Shown here: in pieces, positions 45,148-54,520 of the stretch
Numbering within the stretch: position 1 is the stretch's first letter
Layout: every line of letters starts with the position of its first letter
Made by a program: the position numbers and the translations under genes
The notes under the pieces: model-generated
The model's database searches: none
The model's input: the letters and a program-made list of their open reading frames with translations, nothing else
Told to the model about the DNA's origin: nothing
Source of the DNA: Bacteroidota bacterium
GTDB taxonomy: Bacteria > Bacteroidota > Bacteroidia > Chitinophagales > Chitinophagaceae
Reading direction: 5' to 3'
Assembly (NCBI GenBank): GCA_023423405.1
Contig: JAFAFR010000023.1
Location: 62,001-126,000, forward strand
DNA: 64,000 nucleotides

Positions 45148-46728
45148 ATGAAAAATTGCGCACTGCCATTGGCGTTTGGCATATTGTTTTCCTTGTCCCT
45201 CATGGCACAGGAACCGGTTACTGCACCGCGGGTGCAAATTGCCAACGGCCAATTGGAGGGCCTTGAAATGTCGGGTGTGCAGGTGTTCAGGGGCATTCCT
45301 TTTGCCGCCCCGCCCGTAGGCCCGTTCCGCTGGCGAGAACCCATGCCGGTGGCAAACTGGAAGGGCGTGCGCAAGGCAACAGCCTTCGGACCACGCGCCA
45401 TGCAGCCGCCCTTATTCAGCGATATGGTATTCCGCTCCAATGGCATGAGCGAAGACTGCCTCTACCTCAACGTATGGACGCCTTCCGTGAAAGGCAAAGC
45501 CAAACTGCCGGTGCTGGTTTATTTCTATGGCGGCGGGCTGATGGCCGGTGACGCGTCCGAGCCACGGTACGATGGAGAATCCATGGCCCGCAAAGGAATC
45601 GTGACGGTGACGGTCAACTACCGGTTAGGCATATTCGGATTTATGAGTCACCCCGAACTTACGCGCAGCTCGCCGCACCACGCTTCAGGCAACTACGGGT
45701 TGCTCGACCAGGTGGCGGCCCTGCAATGGGTGAAAAAGAATATCAGCGCTTTCGGTGGAGATCCCTCACAGGTTACGATTGCGGGGGAATCGGCCGGCTC
45801 CATTTCCGTGAGCGCCCTGATGGCCTCACCACTTTCGAAGAACCTGGTGACCCGCGCCATTGGTGAAAGCGGCGCCGTGCTGGGTTCGCTGGAAGCACAG
45901 CCGCTGGCCCTTCGCGAGCAGGGCGGACTGGCGCTGGCTGCAGCGGTGAAAGCCGCCAGCCTGGCTGATTTGCGCGCTCTTGATGCCGATGCCCTGGTAG
46001 CGGCGGCGTCGGGCCACGAGTGGGAATGGTTCGGCATAGCCGTCGACGGCTATTTTTTCACCGAGTCGCCCGATAAGATTTATGCAGAAGGAAGACAGGC
46101 GCATATTCCCCTGCTGGCCGGCTGGAATTCGGAAGAAGGCGGTTATAGGTCCCTGTTAGGAGATGCGGAGCCGACGCTTTCCACTTTCAGGCAGGCCGTT
46201 GAAAAATTATACGGCCCGGCCGCACCTGCCATCCTGGAAGTGTACAAACCGGTCAGCGATGCAGAAGTGAAAGAAGCAGCGCGGGACCTTGCCGGCGACC
46301 GCTTCATCAGTTTCGGAACCTGGAAATGGCTCGACGTTCATGCGCGTACCGGGGGTGGCCAGCCGGTGTACCGTTATTATTATACGCAGCCCCGGCCAGC
46401 CAGCCGGGATGGAGAAATGCCCGCCGGCACCGGCGCCGTCCATTCTGCCGAAATAGAATATGCCCTCGGCAACCTGGGTGGTAACCGTGTATTCGACTGG
46501 ACCTGGGACGACCATCGTGTGTCCTCCATTATGCAGGATTATTTCGTGAATTTTATCCGCAGCGGCAATCCCAATGGAGTGGCGCTGCCGCACTGGCCGC
46601 AGGTGCAGGCGAACCAGCCCGCCGCCTTCCTGCAGATCGGCACGCCTGTTTTTTCACAAACAGAAAAATACCGCAACCGTTACCTGGAGCTGGATCGCCT
46701 GTGGAAGGCTAGTTCCCGTCGCGAATAA
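45148..46728 (+). CDS. Type-B carboxylesterase
   Basis: A 526-residue secreted esterase (signal MKNCALPLAFGILFSLSLMA). The alpha/beta-hydrolase triad is visible: Ser215 in AGESAGSISVSALM, Glu329 in NSEEGGYRS and His432 in GAVHSAEIEYALGN. Other marks are FRGIPFAAPPVGPFRWREP, SEDCLYLNVWTPS and FYGGGLMAGDASEPRYDGE (oxyanion hole). It hydrolyses carboxylic esters; substrates in Bacteroidota include acylated glycans or lipids. ATG 45148 starts the signal peptide, so an earlier in-frame ATG is unlikely. The stop overlaps that of the convergent MscS gene by 20 bases. Confidence 0.92.
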   Translation: MKNCALPLAFGILFSLSLMAQEPVTAPRVQIANGQLEGLEMSGVQVFRGIPFAAPPVGPFRWREPMPVANWKGVRKATAFGPRAMQPPLFSDMVFRSNGMSEDCLYLNVWTPSVKGKAKLPVLVYFYGGGLMAGDASEPRYDGESMARKGIVTVTVNYRLGIFGFMSHPELTRSSPHHASGNYGLLDQVAALQWVKKNISAFGGDPSQVTIAGESAGSISVSALMASPLSKNLVTRAIGESGAVLGSLEAQPLALREQGGLALAAAVKAASLADLRALDADALVAAASGHEWEWFGIAVDGYFFTESPDKIYAEGRQAHIPLLAGWNSEEGGYRSLLGDAEPTLSTFRQAVEKLYGPAAPAILEVYKPVSDAEVKEAARDLAGDRFISFGTWKWLDVHARTGGGQPVYRYYYTQPRPASRDGEMPAGTGAVHSAEIEYALGNLGGNRVFDWTWDDHRVSSIMQDYFVNFIRSGNPNGVALPHWPQVQANQPAAFLQIGTPVFSQTEKYRNRYLELDRLWKASSRRE

Positions 46729-49132
46729 TATGCAGGTCGTGCTGCGGAAAGGGAATAGAGATCCCGGCTTCCCGGAAAGAGCGATCGATTCCCATCAGGA
46801 TCTCGTTTCGTATGCTCAGCGTTTCACTGATGTGGTTGATCCAAAACAGGATCTCAAAATTGACGGCGCTGTCGCCGAATTCTTTTGCCGCTACGACAGG
46901 AGCGGGGATATTTAAAATACGTTCGTCTTTTTCCAGCAGGTCGCCGAGCAGCTTTTTCACCTGCTGCAGATCGCTGCCATAGGCAACTCCAACGGTTATG
47001 CTTAAGCGCCTGCGGCCGCGGTTCATGGTCCAGTTGATGAGGTGCTGGCCCAGGAGGTCGCCGTTCGGAATGATCAGGCAGGAGCCATCGGGTAAACTGA
47101 CCACGCTGCTCCGGAAACCGATGGACTTCATGGTTCCCGGCTTTCCGCCCACTTCAATGATATCGCCCACATTCACTGGTTTTTCGAAAGCGATGATGAG
47201 ACCGCTGATCAGGTTATTGACCAGTCCCTGCAGACCCAGGCCAATGCCCACGCCCAATGCGCCCAGCACAATGGTGAGCCTGTCGATGGGAATACCGGCC
47301 GCGGCAAATGCGAGGAAGAGTCCCACCGTAATGATAAAAATGCGGATCAGCAGCAGCCAGCTTCCCAGTCCGGGTTTGCGCGCCTGGTTTCCTGGTTTGT
47401 TGTGATCGGCCGGTTCTCCCGAAAAGAAAGAAATGATCTGTGAAAGGATGAGTGCGCAGGCCAGGATGAGGAGGAAAAAGAAAAGTCCGTTGATGGTGAA
47501 AGTATAATCGCCCAGGGTTCTTTCCGTATTCAGGGATTCTTTGAAAGAATCGGCGAATTGCTGGTAGGCGTAGAATTGGCGCCCTACCAGTATCAGCCAG
47601 CCGACCACCAGTAAAAAATAGGCAAAGCGGGGAACCCGTTCACCGATCCGGTTGAAGTCGATGTAAAAAAGTTTGCGGTCGGGGTGTTTGTAAACAGTTG
47701 AGGTGACAGCCAGCCCTTCGTTGATGAGGCGTACGGTCCAGAGGAAGAGGATGGCAATGACCACACCCGTGAAGCCGCTTATCATCAGGGTTTTGGACAG
47801 GTTATAGCGACCGAAAATATTACAAAGCACCGACAGGCTTTGGAAAAGTGTGACGAAGAATACGAAATAGAGAATGCCTTTCTCTTTGAGTTCGGCATGT
47901 TTGCCGGTGAGAAGAATATGTGCGCCGAAAACCGTGCCGGAAAGGCTTAACGCCAGCAGCAGCCAGCGTTCGGGGCGCGATGCCTGTAAGATGGCATTGT
48001 CGAGCCCTCCTAAAAAGCAAAACAGCAGCATCGTGGTCCAGAAGCGCATCCAGTAGGGGGTAATAAAACCATGGAACACTTTGGTGAGGCAAACTGCGGC
48101 GATCATCCATAGCACGAACTGGAAAACAAAGGGTGGCTCCAGGAACATGAACTGGAACAGTGAGATGACAATGATGGCGCCGGACAGGAGTGGGTATCGC
48201 AATACGAGGTGATCCTCCGCGCCGCCTTTTTCTTCGCGGTACTTCTTTTTGATGGTAGCCAGGAAGCGGGTAGAGATTAACGTTAGAAGAATGAGCAAGG
48301 CCAATAAGCCGGAATTGTTGCGCAGGTAATAGTGCAGGGTCATGTATTCTTTGCGGACCGACAGGAGCAGGGTGTCGCGAAAGGATTTGTGCAGCACAGG
48401 GTGGTCCCACAGGTTTACAAAATCCCGCTTAAAGCTGGTGGCGCTTCGTTCTTTCCTCTCTTTTGTGATGTCATCCAGGCTGGAACGTAGTTTATAGGAA
48501 AGGAGCAGTATTTCCGTTTGGGTTTCCTGCGCTTTTTCGAGGGTATGGGTGAGGGCGGAATCCACCGGCCCTATTTCGCGGGCTGCCGCAGCGAGTTTGC
48601 GGATATAGCGGACCGAGGCAAGGGAATCGTTGGGGAAAGTGTAGAGGGCGCTGTCGGAAGACAGAGAGTCGACCTGGTTCCTGAGGTCGAGCAGGTGTTG
48701 CAGGTTCAGGTCGGACACGGCTTTTTGTTTCTCCAACTGGCCGATCAACTCCTGTATAATGGCAGCGCCTACTTCCAGGTTGCGCTGCGTTTGTACGGAA
48801 CCGGTATGAACGGTAATGCCATCCAGTGCAATTTCCAGGGAGTGGTTGACCCGATCAAGAAAGGACCGTTGTTGAAGCGTATCGATTCCTCCGCGTAAAT
48901 AAATGCGGGCTCTTTCTTCCGTTCTTTTGATTTCCTGGATCAGCCGGTCCTGCCTTAGGGAGATGCGCCCGCTTTCATATTTTTCGATGCTCGATTTCGC
49001 TTCAGATTGCCCGATGCGCTGGAGTTGTTCCAGGAAAGCGGGCCGTTGTTGCGGCGCAGGAATTGAGTCGGTAGTTTGCGCCCGGCCCTTCAGGCAGGCA
49101 ATCGCCAGCAGGAACGCGATCAGGCATTTCAT
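46709..49132 (-). CDS. Mechanosensitive channel of the MscS family with long N-terminal region
   Basis: An 807-residue protein. A signal peptide (MKCLIAFLLAIACLKGRAQ) precedes a long helical periplasmic domain (about 25-260, coiled-coil-like). Several membrane helices (about 270-600) follow, then the MscS core near 605-700: LGALGVGIGLGLQGLVNN, FEKPVNVGDIIEVGG, and the cytoplasmic IPNGDLLGQHLINWTMNRGR region. The size and N-terminal domain recall MscK/MscM-type channels that protect against osmotic downshock. ATG 49132 starts the signal; a longer upstream frame looks non-coding. It is convergent with the esterase. Confidence 0.9.
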   Translation of the reverse strand: MKCLIAFLLAIACLKGRAQTTDSIPAPQQRPAFLEQLQRIGQSEAKSSIEKYESGRISLRQDRLIQEIKRTEERARIYLRGGIDTLQQRSFLDRVNHSLEIALDGITVHTGSVQTQRNLEVGAAIIQELIGQLEKQKAVSDLNLQHLLDLRNQVDSLSSDSALYTFPNDSLASVRYIRKLAAAAREIGPVDSALTHTLEKAQETQTEILLLSYKLRSSLDDITKERKERSATSFKRDFVNLWDHPVLHKSFRDTLLLSVRKEYMTLHYYLRNNSGLLALLILLTLISTRFLATIKKKYREEKGGAEDHLVLRYPLLSGAIIVISLFQFMFLEPPFVFQFVLWMIAAVCLTKVFHGFITPYWMRFWTTMLLFCFLGGLDNAILQASRPERWLLLALSLSGTVFGAHILLTGKHAELKEKGILYFVFFVTLFQSLSVLCNIFGRYNLSKTLMISGFTGVVIAILFLWTVRLINEGLAVTSTVYKHPDRKLFYIDFNRIGERVPRFAYFLLVVGWLILVGRQFYAYQQFADSFKESLNTERTLGDYTFTINGLFFFLLILACALILSQIISFFSGEPADHNKPGNQARKPGLGSWLLLIRIFIITVGLFLAFAAAGIPIDRLTIVLGALGVGIGLGLQGLVNNLISGLIIAFEKPVNVGDIIEVGGKPGTMKSIGFRSSVVSLPDGSCLIIPNGDLLGQHLINWTMNRGRRRLSITVGVAYGSDLQQVKKLLGDLLEKDERILNIPAPVVAAKEFGDSAVNFEILFWINHISETLSIRNEILMGIDRSFREAGISIPFPQHDLHIIRDGN

Positions 49133-49267
49133 AACCTTAAAATATGGATTTATCTTGCATATATTTGAAAAAATTGCATGGGTCAACCGCGCGCTGTACC
49201 GGTGTTGGGAGATCCCCGGGGAAGTATGGCACAATTTTTCTGTTTTAAAAGATAAACCAGGTATTAT

Positions 49268-49900
49268 ATGAGAGCGGTTGTATTTTTCTTACCCCTGCTG
49301 TTATTCGCCGCCTGCAATAACCACAAGGATTCCCGGGCGTCGGATGAGTCCACTGTTGTAGACACCAATGCGGTGATCCGGGTCGACAGCAGCTATGATC
49401 CCGATCCCACCGACACCATCCCTGCGGGCAGTTATGGGATCAATACCAGTTCAAAAGAAACGGCGGAAAAAGTACGCCGCTTTCTCCACGAAACATTTAA
49501 GAGCGACCTCGATAAAAATGTGCTGGATTCGGCCAGCCGTAAATTCTGCTTTTTTGAATTCGATTTGAACGAAGATGGTGCGCGGGAGGTCTTCGTGGGG
49601 CTCAGCGGCCCTTATTTCTGTGGCACCGGCGGCTGCACCCTGTTCCTGCTTAACAACGCTGGTCAGCTCATCAACAAGTTCACGGTAGCAGGCATGCCGG
49701 TGATCATCGGCAAGAATAAAACCAAGGGATGGACGGACCTGATCATTTACAGCAACCGGAAAGACCGCGTGGTGCAGTTTGATGGAAAACAGTATCCTTC
49801 CAATCCATCGCTGCAACCGGTACTGGAAGTGAAACCTTCGGATGAGCTGGTGCGGGCATTGAACGTGCTGCACGAACCCTATGCCTGGTTCAGTTTTTAA
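49268..49900 (+). CDS. Lipoprotein of unknown function
   Basis: A 210-residue lipoprotein (MRAVVFFLPLLLFAAC, then NNHKDSRASDEST). The mature part contains FEFDLNEDGAREVFVGLSG, an Asp/Asn-rich loop like those of calcium-binding FG-GAP-type repeats, and a two-cysteine GPYFCGTGGCTLFLL segment. The C-terminal half is a small beta domain. I do not recognise a named family. It is divergent from the MscS gene across 135 bases; a TATATTTG at 49160-49167 resembles a -7 element for it, though no clear -33 TTG is seen. It converges on the NDH-2 gene. Confidence 0.6.
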   Translation: MRAVVFFLPLLLFAACNNHKDSRASDESTVVDTNAVIRVDSSYDPDPTDTIPAGSYGINTSSKETAEKVRRFLHETFKSDLDKNVLDSASRKFCFFEFDLNEDGAREVFVGLSGPYFCGTGGCTLFLLNNAGQLINKFTVAGMPVIIGKNKTKGWTDLIIYSNRKDRVVQFDGKQYPSNPSLQPVLEVKPSDELVRALNVLHEPYAWFSF

Positions 49901-49938
49901 GAAATGGCAGACCTTTAAGAAACACAGGCCTTAAGGCT

Positions 49939-51210
49939 TTACAACCCATCCTTCCGCGGCCGGATGATCATGCGCAGGCTCTGGTCGCGCCGGAAATAAG
50001 CCACCATCCAGTTGTAGAGGGTCTTGAACCGGTTGCGGTAACTGATGAGCCCTGCGAGGTGAACAAAGATCCAGATCAGCCAGGCAATGAATCCATGCAG
50101 GTGCAGGGTGGGGGCTATAAGATCGGCCACCGCTTTGTTGCGGCCCATTATGGCCATACTGCCCTTATCGTTGTACACAAAAGCTTTGCGGGCCCGCCCG
50201 CGTTCGTCGGCGAGCAGGTTTAGCGCCAATTGTTTTCCCTGCTGGATGGCCACCTGCGCCAGTTGCGGATGCCCCTGGGGAAAAGCGGGATCGGTGGTTT
50301 GCAGGCAGGTGTCTCCAATTGCATAGACATCGCTGAACCCGTTCACTGCATTAAAAGCGTCGACCTGCAGGCGCCTGCCGCGGCCTGCCGTTTCTGCGGG
50401 AAGCCCCGCGGGCGCAACAGCGGTTACTCCCGCCGCCCAGATCAGCGTGCGCGTGCCGATCGTTTCCCCCGAGCTCAGCACCACTTCGTGGTTGATATAG
50501 TCTTTAACAGTAAGGCCTAACCGCAGTTCAACACCCATTTCTTCCAGCTTCTGTTTGGTGTATTGCTGCGACTCCACACTCATGGGACTTAGCACGCTCC
50601 CCGAGCCATCCACCAGGATGATGTGGGAAGGATATCCCTTGCCCGACAGTTCGGGATAGTCCTTCGGCACCACTTCGCGTCGCAGTTCCGCCAGCATGCC
50701 CGCGAGCTCCACGCCCGTGGGGCCGCCACCGGCCACCACGATGGTGAGGAGCCTGCTTCGTTCAGTGGCGTCCTGTGTGCGGGTAGCTTCTTCCAGGTGC
50801 TGCAGGAAATGATTGCGCAGCTCAATGGCATCGTTGATGGTCTTCATGGGAAGCGAATGCTTTTCCACGTTCTCCATGCCGAAAAAATTGGAAGCAGCGC
50901 CTGTTGCAAAAACAAGGATATCGTATGACAGCCATCCGGTGTCCAGTTCTACTTTTTTTTCTTCCGGCACCACGCGCAGGAATTCGCCCATCTGGAAAGA
51001 AACCTCGGGGTAATCCCGGAACAGCTTGCGGAAAGGATAGCTGATATTGCTCACATCCAAAAAGCCGGTTGCCACCTGGTACAGCAATGGCGGAAAAAAA
51101 TTGTAATTGTTCCTATCGACCATGGTTACACGGAATTTCCGCGATTTTCCAAGGCGCTCTGCCAGGTTCACACCGGCAAATCCACCGCCAATGATTACAA
51201 CGTGTTTCAT
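49939..51210 (-). CDS. ndh: Type II NADH dehydrogenase (NDH-2)
   Basis: A 423-residue FAD enzyme with a first dinucleotide-binding motif HVVIIGGGFAGVNLAERLG (1-20 region), NNYNFFPPLLYQVATGFLD, a second nucleotide-binding GGGPTGVELAGMLAE near the middle, AAGVTAV and the YAIGDTC flavin motif. The C-terminal segment (LIWIFVHLAGLISYRNRF) supplies a membrane-binding helix. It transfers electrons from NADH to quinone without pumping protons. It lies divergently from a NamZ-like gene (85 bases between starts) and converges with the unknown lipoprotein. Sulfide:quinone reductases share the fold but lack this arrangement. Confidence 0.9.
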   Translation of the reverse strand: MKHVVIIGGGFAGVNLAERLGKSRKFRVTMVDRNNYNFFPPLLYQVATGFLDVSNISYPFRKLFRDYPEVSFQMGEFLRVVPEEKKVELDTGWLSYDILVFATGAASNFFGMENVEKHSLPMKTINDAIELRNHFLQHLEEATRTQDATERSRLLTIVVAGGGPTGVELAGMLAELRREVVPKDYPELSGKGYPSHIILVDGSGSVLSPMSVESQQYTKQKLEEMGVELRLGLTVKDYINHEVVLSSGETIGTRTLIWAAGVTAVAPAGLPAETAGRGRRLQVDAFNAVNGFSDVYAIGDTCLQTTDPAFPQGHPQLAQVAIQQGKQLALNLLADERGRARKAFVYNDKGSMAIMGRNKAVADLIAPTLHLHGFIAWLIWIFVHLAGLISYRNRFKTLYNWMVAYFRRDQSLRMIIRPRKDGL

Positions 51211-51295
51211 GCAATTAAAATTTGGGCAAGCTTCGATCCGGATATCTGCAAATTTACCGAGAAGCTGTTACCTTTCCATATCAAATCCATTCCAA

Positions 51296-52534
51296 ATGCG
51301 AGCGAGCGTTCTCTTCTTCAATTGCCTGTTATTGCTTACTGTAACCGGTATGTCTTCCTGCGCTGCCAATCCTGGTACAGCAAAGACTGGGCCCTCCCTG
51401 GCCGCCACCGGGATCATTACGGGCGCCGAACAAACGGAGTTGTATTTTCCCCTGCTGCGCGGGAAAAGAATTGCGCTGCTGGCGAACCCCACTACGGTGA
51501 TCGGGAAAACGCACCTGGTGGACAGTCTCCTGCGGGCCGGCATTAAAGTGGCGAAGATCTTTGGCCCCGAGCACGGCTTTCGCGGCAACGCCGGCGCCGG
51601 CGATAAGGTGAAGGACGAAACCGATCCGCAAACCGGCATACCCCTGCTTTCGCTGTATGGCAGCAAACGCAAACCCAGCGCGGCTGATATGGCCGATGTG
51701 GATCTTTTCGTTTTTGATATCCAGGACGTAGGCTGCCGTTTCTACACCTATATCAACGTGCTGCGTGATGTGATGGAATCCTGTGCCGAGAACAAAAAAC
51801 CATTGCTGATCCTCGACCGGCCCAATCCCAATGGTTACCTGGTGGATGGTCCTATTCTTGATATGTCGCTCAAATCGGGCATTGGACAGTTCCCGATCCC
51901 TATTGCCCACGGCATGACCGTTGGTGAATTTGCGAAAATGATCAACGGTGAAGGCTGGCTGCCCGGCGGGCTCACCTGCGAGCTGCAGATCATACCGGTA
52001 AAAAATTACCGGCACGATATGCCCTATACATTGCCGGTACCACCTTCTCCCAATCTCAATACACAGCAAAGCATCCTGCTGTATCCATCGCTTTGTTTGT
52101 TTGAAGGAACCATCGTGAGCCAGGGCAGGGGCACCGACAGTTCTTTCGCCATACTGGGGGCGCCGCTGCTGAAAGGGAAATACGATTTTCATTTCCGCCC
52201 GCGCAGCATTCCCGGCAAGAGTGAGTCGCCGCTGCACCTGGGCGCCGACTGTTATGGGCTCAACCTCCTGAACTATGATGTGGAGCAACTCCGCCGTTCG
52301 GGAAAGGTCAATATCCGCTGGATGATGGAGCTCTACAAAGCCTATCCCGATAACTCAAAATTCTTCGACCGCAGCCAGAGCAAACAGATGGGCGATATCG
52401 ACAAACTTGCCGGCACCCGCGCTTTCCGCCAGCAGATAGAGCAGGGGCTGGACGAGGCAGCGATCCGCGCAAGCTGGGAGCCGGGCCTGTCGGCCTACAA
52501 AACTATGCGGAAGAAATACCTGCTGTATCCCTGA
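51296..52534 (+). CDS. DUF1343 / NamZ-like exo-beta-N-acetylmuramidase (GH171)
   Basis: A 412-residue lipoprotein (signal MRASVLFFNCLLLLTVTGMS, lipobox SSC-AANPG). The mature chain matches DUF1343/NamZ: LLRGKRIALLANPTTVIGKT, AKIFGPEHGFRGNAGAGD, VDLFVFDIQDVGCRFYTYI, LILDRPNPNGYLVDGPI and VPPSPNLNTQQSILLYPSLC. NamZ removes N-acetylmuramic acid from non-reducing ends of peptidoglycan fragments, so this enzyme likely helps recycle cell wall. ATG 51296 starts the signal peptide; a longer in-frame extension would overlap the divergent NDH-2 gene. It is convergent with a drug exporter 2 bases away. Confidence 0.9.
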   Translation: MRASVLFFNCLLLLTVTGMSSCAANPGTAKTGPSLAATGIITGAEQTELYFPLLRGKRIALLANPTTVIGKTHLVDSLLRAGIKVAKIFGPEHGFRGNAGAGDKVKDETDPQTGIPLLSLYGSKRKPSAADMADVDLFVFDIQDVGCRFYTYINVLRDVMESCAENKKPLLILDRPNPNGYLVDGPILDMSLKSGIGQFPIPIAHGMTVGEFAKMINGEGWLPGGLTCELQIIPVKNYRHDMPYTLPVPPSPNLNTQQSILLYPSLCLFEGTIVSQGRGTDSSFAILGAPLLKGKYDFHFRPRSIPGKSESPLHLGADCYGLNLLNYDVEQLRRSGKVNIRWMMELYKAYPDNSKFFDRSQSKQMGDIDKLAGTRAFRQQIEQGLDEAAIRASWEPGLSAYKTMRKKYLLYP

Positions 52535-52536
52535 GT

Positions 52537-53952
52537 TTACCCGCCCAGCACCTCCTTGTTTTTCAGGCGGCGGCGCGTGCGCTGTGGCAATTGAAAAGCG
52601 GGGATCAGCGCCAGCAGTATCACAAAAGACGTGATCAGGAATCCGTCCTGCAGCGCATAGTGCTGCGCGTTAGCAGCAGGATATTTTTCCGCATAGTGTT
52701 CCAGCAGGTGGGTGTGCAGGGCACTGCTGATGGCAATGCCTACCGAACCTCCGAGCTGCAGCATCAGGGTATTGAGGGAAGTGGCGGTGGCTGTTTGCGC
52801 GGGCCGCACGGCATTGAGCATGGCGGTGCTCACCGGCGCTATCAGGAAGCTGATGCCAAGTCCACGTATGATCATGGACGTTACAATAAAGGTCACGCTG
52901 GACCCCCTGTCCATTTTTGAGAAAAGGAAAAAGGACAGCGACAGCAGCACAATGCCCAGCACGGAAATATTACGGATCATTCCCTTATCGGCCAGTTTGC
53001 CCGAGAGCGGCCTTGTTACCAGCATCACCAGGGCATTGGGCAGGAGCAGGAGGGCGCTTTCCATTTCCGAATAGCCAAGGTATCCCTGCAGCAGGAAGGG
53101 CAGGAAGAACATGCCGCCGAAGAGGGCCAGGGATCTTATTCCTACAATGGAGAAGGGCCGGTTGAAACGCGGCAGGCGGAAAATGGAAAGGTCCATCAGC
53201 GGATCGGGCCGGCGGGCCGAGCGGATATAACCCCATAGCATCAACGAAGTGATGAGGAAGCTGCTGATGAACTGCCAGCTCCAGGGACCGAAACGCGAGG
53301 CGAAGGGAATAATGGTTGCCTGCAGCAGCAGGATAAACGCTGCCAGGCAAGCATATCCTTTTATGTCGAAGGCGGGATTACTGGTGGGCATGGATTGCAG
53401 GAAGCGCAGGTGCTTTCGGGCCATCAGCAGTGTGATGAGGCCGATGGGCACATTCACCCAGAAAATGGACTGCCATCCGAGGTATTCGGTGAGCACACCG
53501 CCGAGTGTGGGCCCCAGGGCAGGCCCCATCACATTGCCGATGCCCCACCACCCTATGGCCGATCCCCTTACTTCTTTCGGGAAACTATCGCTCAGGATGG
53601 CCAGGGACGTGGGCGCAATGGCGCCGCCGCCGATCGCCTGCATCACCCGCGCCAGCACCAGCTCGCTCAGGGAGGTGGAGAGGCTGCAGAGCAGGGAGCC
53701 CACGGCAAAGAGAAAAATGGAGGCCATATAGAGGCGGTAATAACCGATGCGGCTTTTCAGCCAGTTGGTCAGCGGAATGAAAAGACTGTAGGTGATCATG
53801 TACGCCGTCACCACCAGGGCCACGGCATCGAGCTGCACATCAAACTGGCGCTGGATCACGGGCAGCGATACGTTCACAATGCTGCTGTCGATCGCTGCCA
53901 TGGAAGTGCCGATCATCAGGGTAACCAATATCCAGGTGCGGTTGTTCTCCAT
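52537..53952 (-). CDS. DHA2-type MFS drug exporter (EmrB/QacA family)
   Basis: A 471-residue membrane protein with about 14 hydrophobic helices. It begins RTWILVTLMIGTSMAAIDSS, followed by IVNVSLPVIQRQFDVQLDAV, the typical first helix of EmrB/QacA antiporters. Motif C-like ARVMQAIGGGAIAPTSLAIL and FPKEVRGSAIGWWGIGNVMG support proton-driven drug export. No EmrA-like adaptor or outer-membrane TolC is adjacent, so it probably works alone. It is divergent from the VOC-family gene (63 bases between starts). Confidence 0.9.
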   Translation of the reverse strand: MENNRTWILVTLMIGTSMAAIDSSIVNVSLPVIQRQFDVQLDAVALVVTAYMITYSLFIPLTNWLKSRIGYYRLYMASIFLFAVGSLLCSLSTSLSELVLARVMQAIGGGAIAPTSLAILSDSFPKEVRGSAIGWWGIGNVMGPALGPTLGGVLTEYLGWQSIFWVNVPIGLITLLMARKHLRFLQSMPTSNPAFDIKGYACLAAFILLLQATIIPFASRFGPWSWQFISSFLITSLMLWGYIRSARRPDPLMDLSIFRLPRFNRPFSIVGIRSLALFGGMFFLPFLLQGYLGYSEMESALLLLPNALVMLVTRPLSGKLADKGMIRNISVLGIVLLSLSFFLFSKMDRGSSVTFIVTSMIIRGLGISFLIAPVSTAMLNAVRPAQTATATSLNTLMLQLGGSVGIAISSALHTHLLEHYAEKYPAANAQHYALQDGFLITSFVILLALIPAFQLPQRTRRRLKNKEVLGG

Positions 53953-54015
53953 GCCGATGGTTTCGTTTATTAAATCTACTAGCTTTACACCATTCCTTCA
54001 TCCAAACGAACGATC

Positions 54016-54453
54016 ATGGCCAGTGTAAGTACCTACCTCAATTTTGCCCGCAACACAGAAGAGGCTTTCAACTTTTACAAATCTGTTTTCGGAGGCGAAT
54101 TCCAAGGTCCGGGCATCATGCGGTTTAAAGACATTCCACCTTCACCGGATGCGCCGCCCCTGCCAGCGGCCGATGCCAACCTCGTGATGCATGTGGAACT
54201 GCGGATCCTCGACGCCCACACGCTCATGGGAACCGATGCCCCTGAGTCCATGGGCTTCCAGGTGAATTTCGGGAACAACCAGTACATCAACCTGCAGCCC
54301 GATACCCGCGCGGAAACCGATCGCCTTTTCAAGGCGCTGGCGGAAGGCGGTAAGGTGGAAACGGAATTGCAGGAAATGTTCTGGGGCGATTATTTCGGCT
54401 CTCTCACCGACCGCTTCGGCGTGCGCTGGATGCTCAATTGCAGCGCCAAATAA
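54016..54453 (+). CDS. VOC-family protein (PhnB-like)
   Basis: A 145-residue soluble protein of the vicinal-oxygen-chelate fold. It opens STYLNFARNTEEAFNFYKSV, typical of PhnB-like proteins, and contains VMHVELRILDAHTLMGTDAP and FWGDYFGSLTDRFGVRWMLN at the end. The latter is the conserved DxFGVxW segment. PhnB-like proteins are metal-binding homologues of glyoxalase and are mostly of unknown activity. It is divergent from the drug exporter and might share a control region with it. Confidence 0.88.
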   Translation: MASVSTYLNFARNTEEAFNFYKSVFGGEFQGPGIMRFKDIPPSPDAPPLPAADANLVMHVELRILDAHTLMGTDAPESMGFQVNFGNNQYINLQPDTRAETDRLFKALAEGGKVETELQEMFWGDYFGSLTDRFGVRWMLNCSAK

Positions 54454-54520
54454 TTTACGGTAAATACAACGGGTTTGATGGCTGCCACCCGAATTCGGCT
54501 AGTTTTGCGGCATCGTGAAA

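Noticed and set aside
49928..49937. Palindrome GCCTTAAGGC between the convergent lipoprotein and NDH-2 genes
   Set aside because: It is a loopless 10-base palindrome without a T tract, too weak to call a terminator.
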